A stretch of DNA of 7,999 nucleotides from Evtepia sp. (GTDB lineage Bacteria > Bacillota > Clostridia > Oscillospirales > Oscillospiraceae). The stretch covers positions 1 to 7,999 of the forward strand of contig JAQSXW010000030.1 of assembly GCA_029256465.1 (NCBI GenBank), written 5' to 3'. The notes beneath the pieces were generated by a model, which was not told where the DNA came from, ran no database searches, and saw nothing but the letters and a program-made list of their open reading frames with translations. Both the position numbers and the translations under genes were made by a program. Of this stretch, positions 6,316 to 7,999 are shown one piece after another (position 1 is the first letter of the stretch; every line of letters begins with the position of its first letter).

Positions 6316-6747
6316 TTATACATTGTAAATATCACGGGCATTTACCACAGTGCTGGTATCATTTTTAAGGGCCAAGATGGAAGCATCCAAATCGCTGACC
6401 CGCATGACCACGACAGCTTTTCCGTCATGCTTTCCAACGAATGCGTACATGTACTCAATGGAAATTCCAGCATCTTTGATCGCATGGAGGACGCAAGCCA
6501 AGCCACCTGGCTGATCGTCCATTGCCACCGCCAAAACCTCTGTGGATTTGACAATAAAGCCGTTCTCGCGCAAAGCCACCTGAGCCACATCAGGCTGATC
6601 GACGATGAGACGGAGGATACCAAAGTCAGAGGTATCCGCTAGGGAAAGCGCCGTGATATCCACATTATTTTTTGCAAGAACATCTGCGACTTCGGTAAGA
6701 CGGCCAGGCTGATTTTCGATGAATACAGAAATTTGCTCAATAAGCAT
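6316..6747 (-). CDS. Tandem ACT-domain protein linked to arylacetate-CoA ligase
   Basis: A 143-residue soluble protein made of two ACT domains and little else. Domain 1 spans about residues 4-68, with the ligand-turn motif ENQPGRL (11-17) and VDITALSLAD. Domain 2 spans about 71-137, with the matching turn DDQPGGL (77-83) and ISIEYMYAF. ACT domains bind amino acids and regulate enzymes. Here no catalytic domain is attached, so it probably acts as a free-standing sensor or subunit. ATG 6747 is set by GGAGG seven bases upstream. The gene begins 14 bases after the paaK stop, so the two are co-transcribed, and the same pairing is common in anaerobic bacteria and archaea, often beside indolepyruvate ferredoxin oxidoreductase genes. 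I infer that it senses aromatic amino acids or their breakdown, but the sequence does not prove the ligand. Confidence 0.88.
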   Translation of the reverse strand: MLIEQISVFIENQPGRLTEVADVLAKNNVDITALSLADTSDFGILRLIVDQPDVAQVALRENGFIVKSTEVLAVAMDDQPGGLACVLHAIKDAGISIEYMYAFVGKHDGKAVVVMRVSDLDASILALKNDTSTVVNARDIYNV

Positions 6748-6754
6748 TGCGATT

Positions 6755-6759
6755 CCTCC
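6755..6759 (-). promoter_or_regulatory. Ribosome binding site of the ACT-domain gene
   Basis: GGAGG on the minus strand, seven bases before ATG 6747 and three bases from the paaK stop codon (6762-6764). It is a strong site and indicates independent re-initiation after paaK. Confidence 0.8.
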
Positions 6760-6761
6760 TT

Positions 6762-7999
6762 TTACAGCTTCCGTTTGTCGATGACACGTTTTGCTTTCCC
6801 TTCGCTTCGTTCAATGCTTTTGGGGTTTAACAAATGAACGTCTGCACCAATTCCTAAGATAGAGCGTAGTTGATTAGAGATTTTGTGCTCAATACGTTCC
6901 AGCGAACGAATATCGTCTGAGAACATTTGCTCACTCATTTCCACATTGACATCCAGCGTGTCAGTATTGTTGACACGATCCACCACGATTTGATAGTTGG
7001 GGGTAATGGTACCGTTGCTGACCCGCAGTAGAACCTCTTCAATCTGAGAGGGGAAGACATTGACACCTCGGATGATCATCATATCATCACTGCGACCACT
7101 GGGCTTGCCCATGCGGATGTGGGTTCTTCCACAGGCGCAGAGCTCTGCATTTAGAATACAGATATCGCGGGTACGGTAACGGATGACCGGGAATCCCTCC
7201 TTAGTGAGGGTAGTAAATACCAATTCTCCGGTGGAACCATAGGGTAATACTTCTTCAGTATCAGGATCGATGATTTCTGCAATGAATTGATCTTCACAGA
7301 TGTGCATGCCAGCTTGCTGCTCACATTCATAGGCAACACCTGGGCCCATAATTTCAGACAGACCATAGATGTCGTATGCCTTAATATGGAGTTTTTCCTC
7401 AATGGCGTGACGCATGTTCTCACTCCAGGGTTCCGCACCACAGATGGCAGCCTGGAGGTGGAGCTGATCGACCAAACCCTGTTCCTCAATGGTTTCCGCC
7501 AAGTACATAGCATAGGATGGGGTGCAGGTTAGATGAGTGGAACCGAAATCAATCATGGTTTGCAGTTGCCGCTGGGTGTTTCCTGAAGAAATGGGAATGA
7601 TGGTAGCCCCCAAGTGCTCGACGGCATTGTGAATACCAAATCCTCCGGTAAAGAAGCCGTAACCGAAGGCATTCTGAACAAATGAAGTATCTGTCACACC
7701 GGCGGAAGACAGACAGCGGGAGACGCATTGTGCCCATCGTTCTAGATCTCCCTGTGTATATCCTACCACAATTTGCTTTCCAGTGGTACCAGAAGATGCA
7801 TGAACCCGTTTAATATTTTTCATTGGTTCTGCGAAAAGGCCGTAGGGATAATGATCTCTTAGATCTTTTTTATAGGAAAAGGGTAAACGGTGTAAGTCTT
7901 CGATGCCACGAATATCGTCGGGGGTTAATCCTGCCTCTTCCATGCGGCTCCGAAACAATGGAACCCGCTCATACATCCGTCGTACCTGCCAGCAAAGTC
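6762..7999 (-). CDS. paaK: Phenylacetate-CoA ligase (arylacetate-CoA ligase), N-terminus outside window
   Basis: The frame stays open to the right edge, reading LCWQVRR before the internal Met at 7976, so 7976 is not the true start; about 25-35 N-terminal residues are missing for a usual length near 430. It belongs to the ANL adenylate-forming family. Counting from the Met at 7976, motifs are SSGTTGK (61-67, ATP phosphate loop), AICGAEPW (177-184), DIYGLSEIMGPG (202-213), the YRTRDI aspartate (271), GRSDDMMIIRG (294-304) before the C-terminal domain, and the terminal lysine region EGKAKRV (392-398). The enzyme activates phenylacetate or a related aryl acid (for example indoleacetate) with ATP and CoA in the cytoplasm. 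In anaerobes it works with 2-oxoacid oxidoreductases in aromatic amino acid fermentation. It is co-transcribed with the ACT gene downstream. Exact substrate is not readable from sequence. Confidence 0.93.
   Translation of the reverse strand, partial: LCWQVRRMYERVPLFRSRMEEAGLTPDDIRGIEDLHRLPFSYKKDLRDHYPYGLFAEPMKNIKRVHASSGTTGKQIVVGYTQGDLERWAQCVSRCLSSAGVTDTSFVQNAFGYGFFTGGFGIHNAVEHLGATIIPISSGNTQRQLQTMIDFGSTHLTCTPSYAMYLAETIEEQGLVDQLHLQAAICGAEPWSENMRHAIEEKLHIKAYDIYGLSEIMGPGVAYECEQQAGMHICEDQFIAEIIDPDTEEVLPYGSTGELVFTTLTKEGFPVIRYRTRDICILNAELCACGRTHIRMGKPSGRSDDMMIIRGVNVFPSQIEEVLLRVSNGTITPNYQIVVDRVNNTDTLDVNVEMSEQMFSDDIRSLERIEHKISNQLRSILGIGADVHLLNPKSIERSEGKAKRVIDKRKL

Noticed and set aside
6342..6623. A 93-codon minus-strand frame inside the ACT-domain gene, and similar frames inside paaK
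   Set aside because: They overlap genes with clear family motifs in the main frame, lack ribosome sites and show no recognisable domain.

Overview
The window looks like chromosomal DNA of a low-to-mid GC anaerobic Firmicute, probably of the Clostridia. This is inferred from gene content: a BMP-family purine or nucleoside uptake protein with adenine deaminases, a BlaI/M56 pair, and an aryl-CoA ligase paired with an ACT-domain protein. Genus cannot be settled from the sequence. Spacing is tight, with strong Shine-Dalgarno sites and clear intrinsic terminators. I see no rRNA, tRNA, CRISPR array, riboswitch or intact mobile element, and no gene-free stretch above 300 bases.

Layout. Bases 1-4544 (+) hold the 3' end of an operon: the C-terminal part of a BMP-family substrate-binding protein, a strongly divergent adenine-deaminase paralogue (Ade1) joined to it by an ATGA overlap, and, 10 bp later, a canonical adenine deaminase (Ade2). 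A perfect 18-bp hairpin follows. The likely logic is uptake of adenine or an adenine-containing compound, then deamination to hypoxanthine and ammonia. Ade1 keeps the fold but has lost several histidines normally used by this family, so it may do something else.

Bases 4690-5853 (-) encode an M56 (BlaR1/MecR1-like) membrane metalloprotease with an intact HEWSH site but only a short extracytoplasmic tail instead of a penicillin-binding sensor domain. It has its own near-consensus promoter. Upstream of it, where the BlaI/MecI repressor partner should lie, only the C-terminal third of such a repressor survives. Its DNA-binding half is missing, and the sequence runs straight into the terminator of the next operon.

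Bases 6316-7999 (-) carry a double-ACT-domain protein and, upstream of it, a PaaK-type arylacetate-CoA ligase cut by the right window edge. This pair is typical of anaerobes that ferment aromatic amino acids, often beside indolepyruvate ferredoxin oxidoreductase genes. A 16-bp hairpin with a T-run ends this operon.

The points most worth a second look are Ade1 with its altered metal-site residues next to a normal paralogue, and the M56 protease gene left with a decapitated repressor. Neither amounts to a clearly new system on sequence alone.
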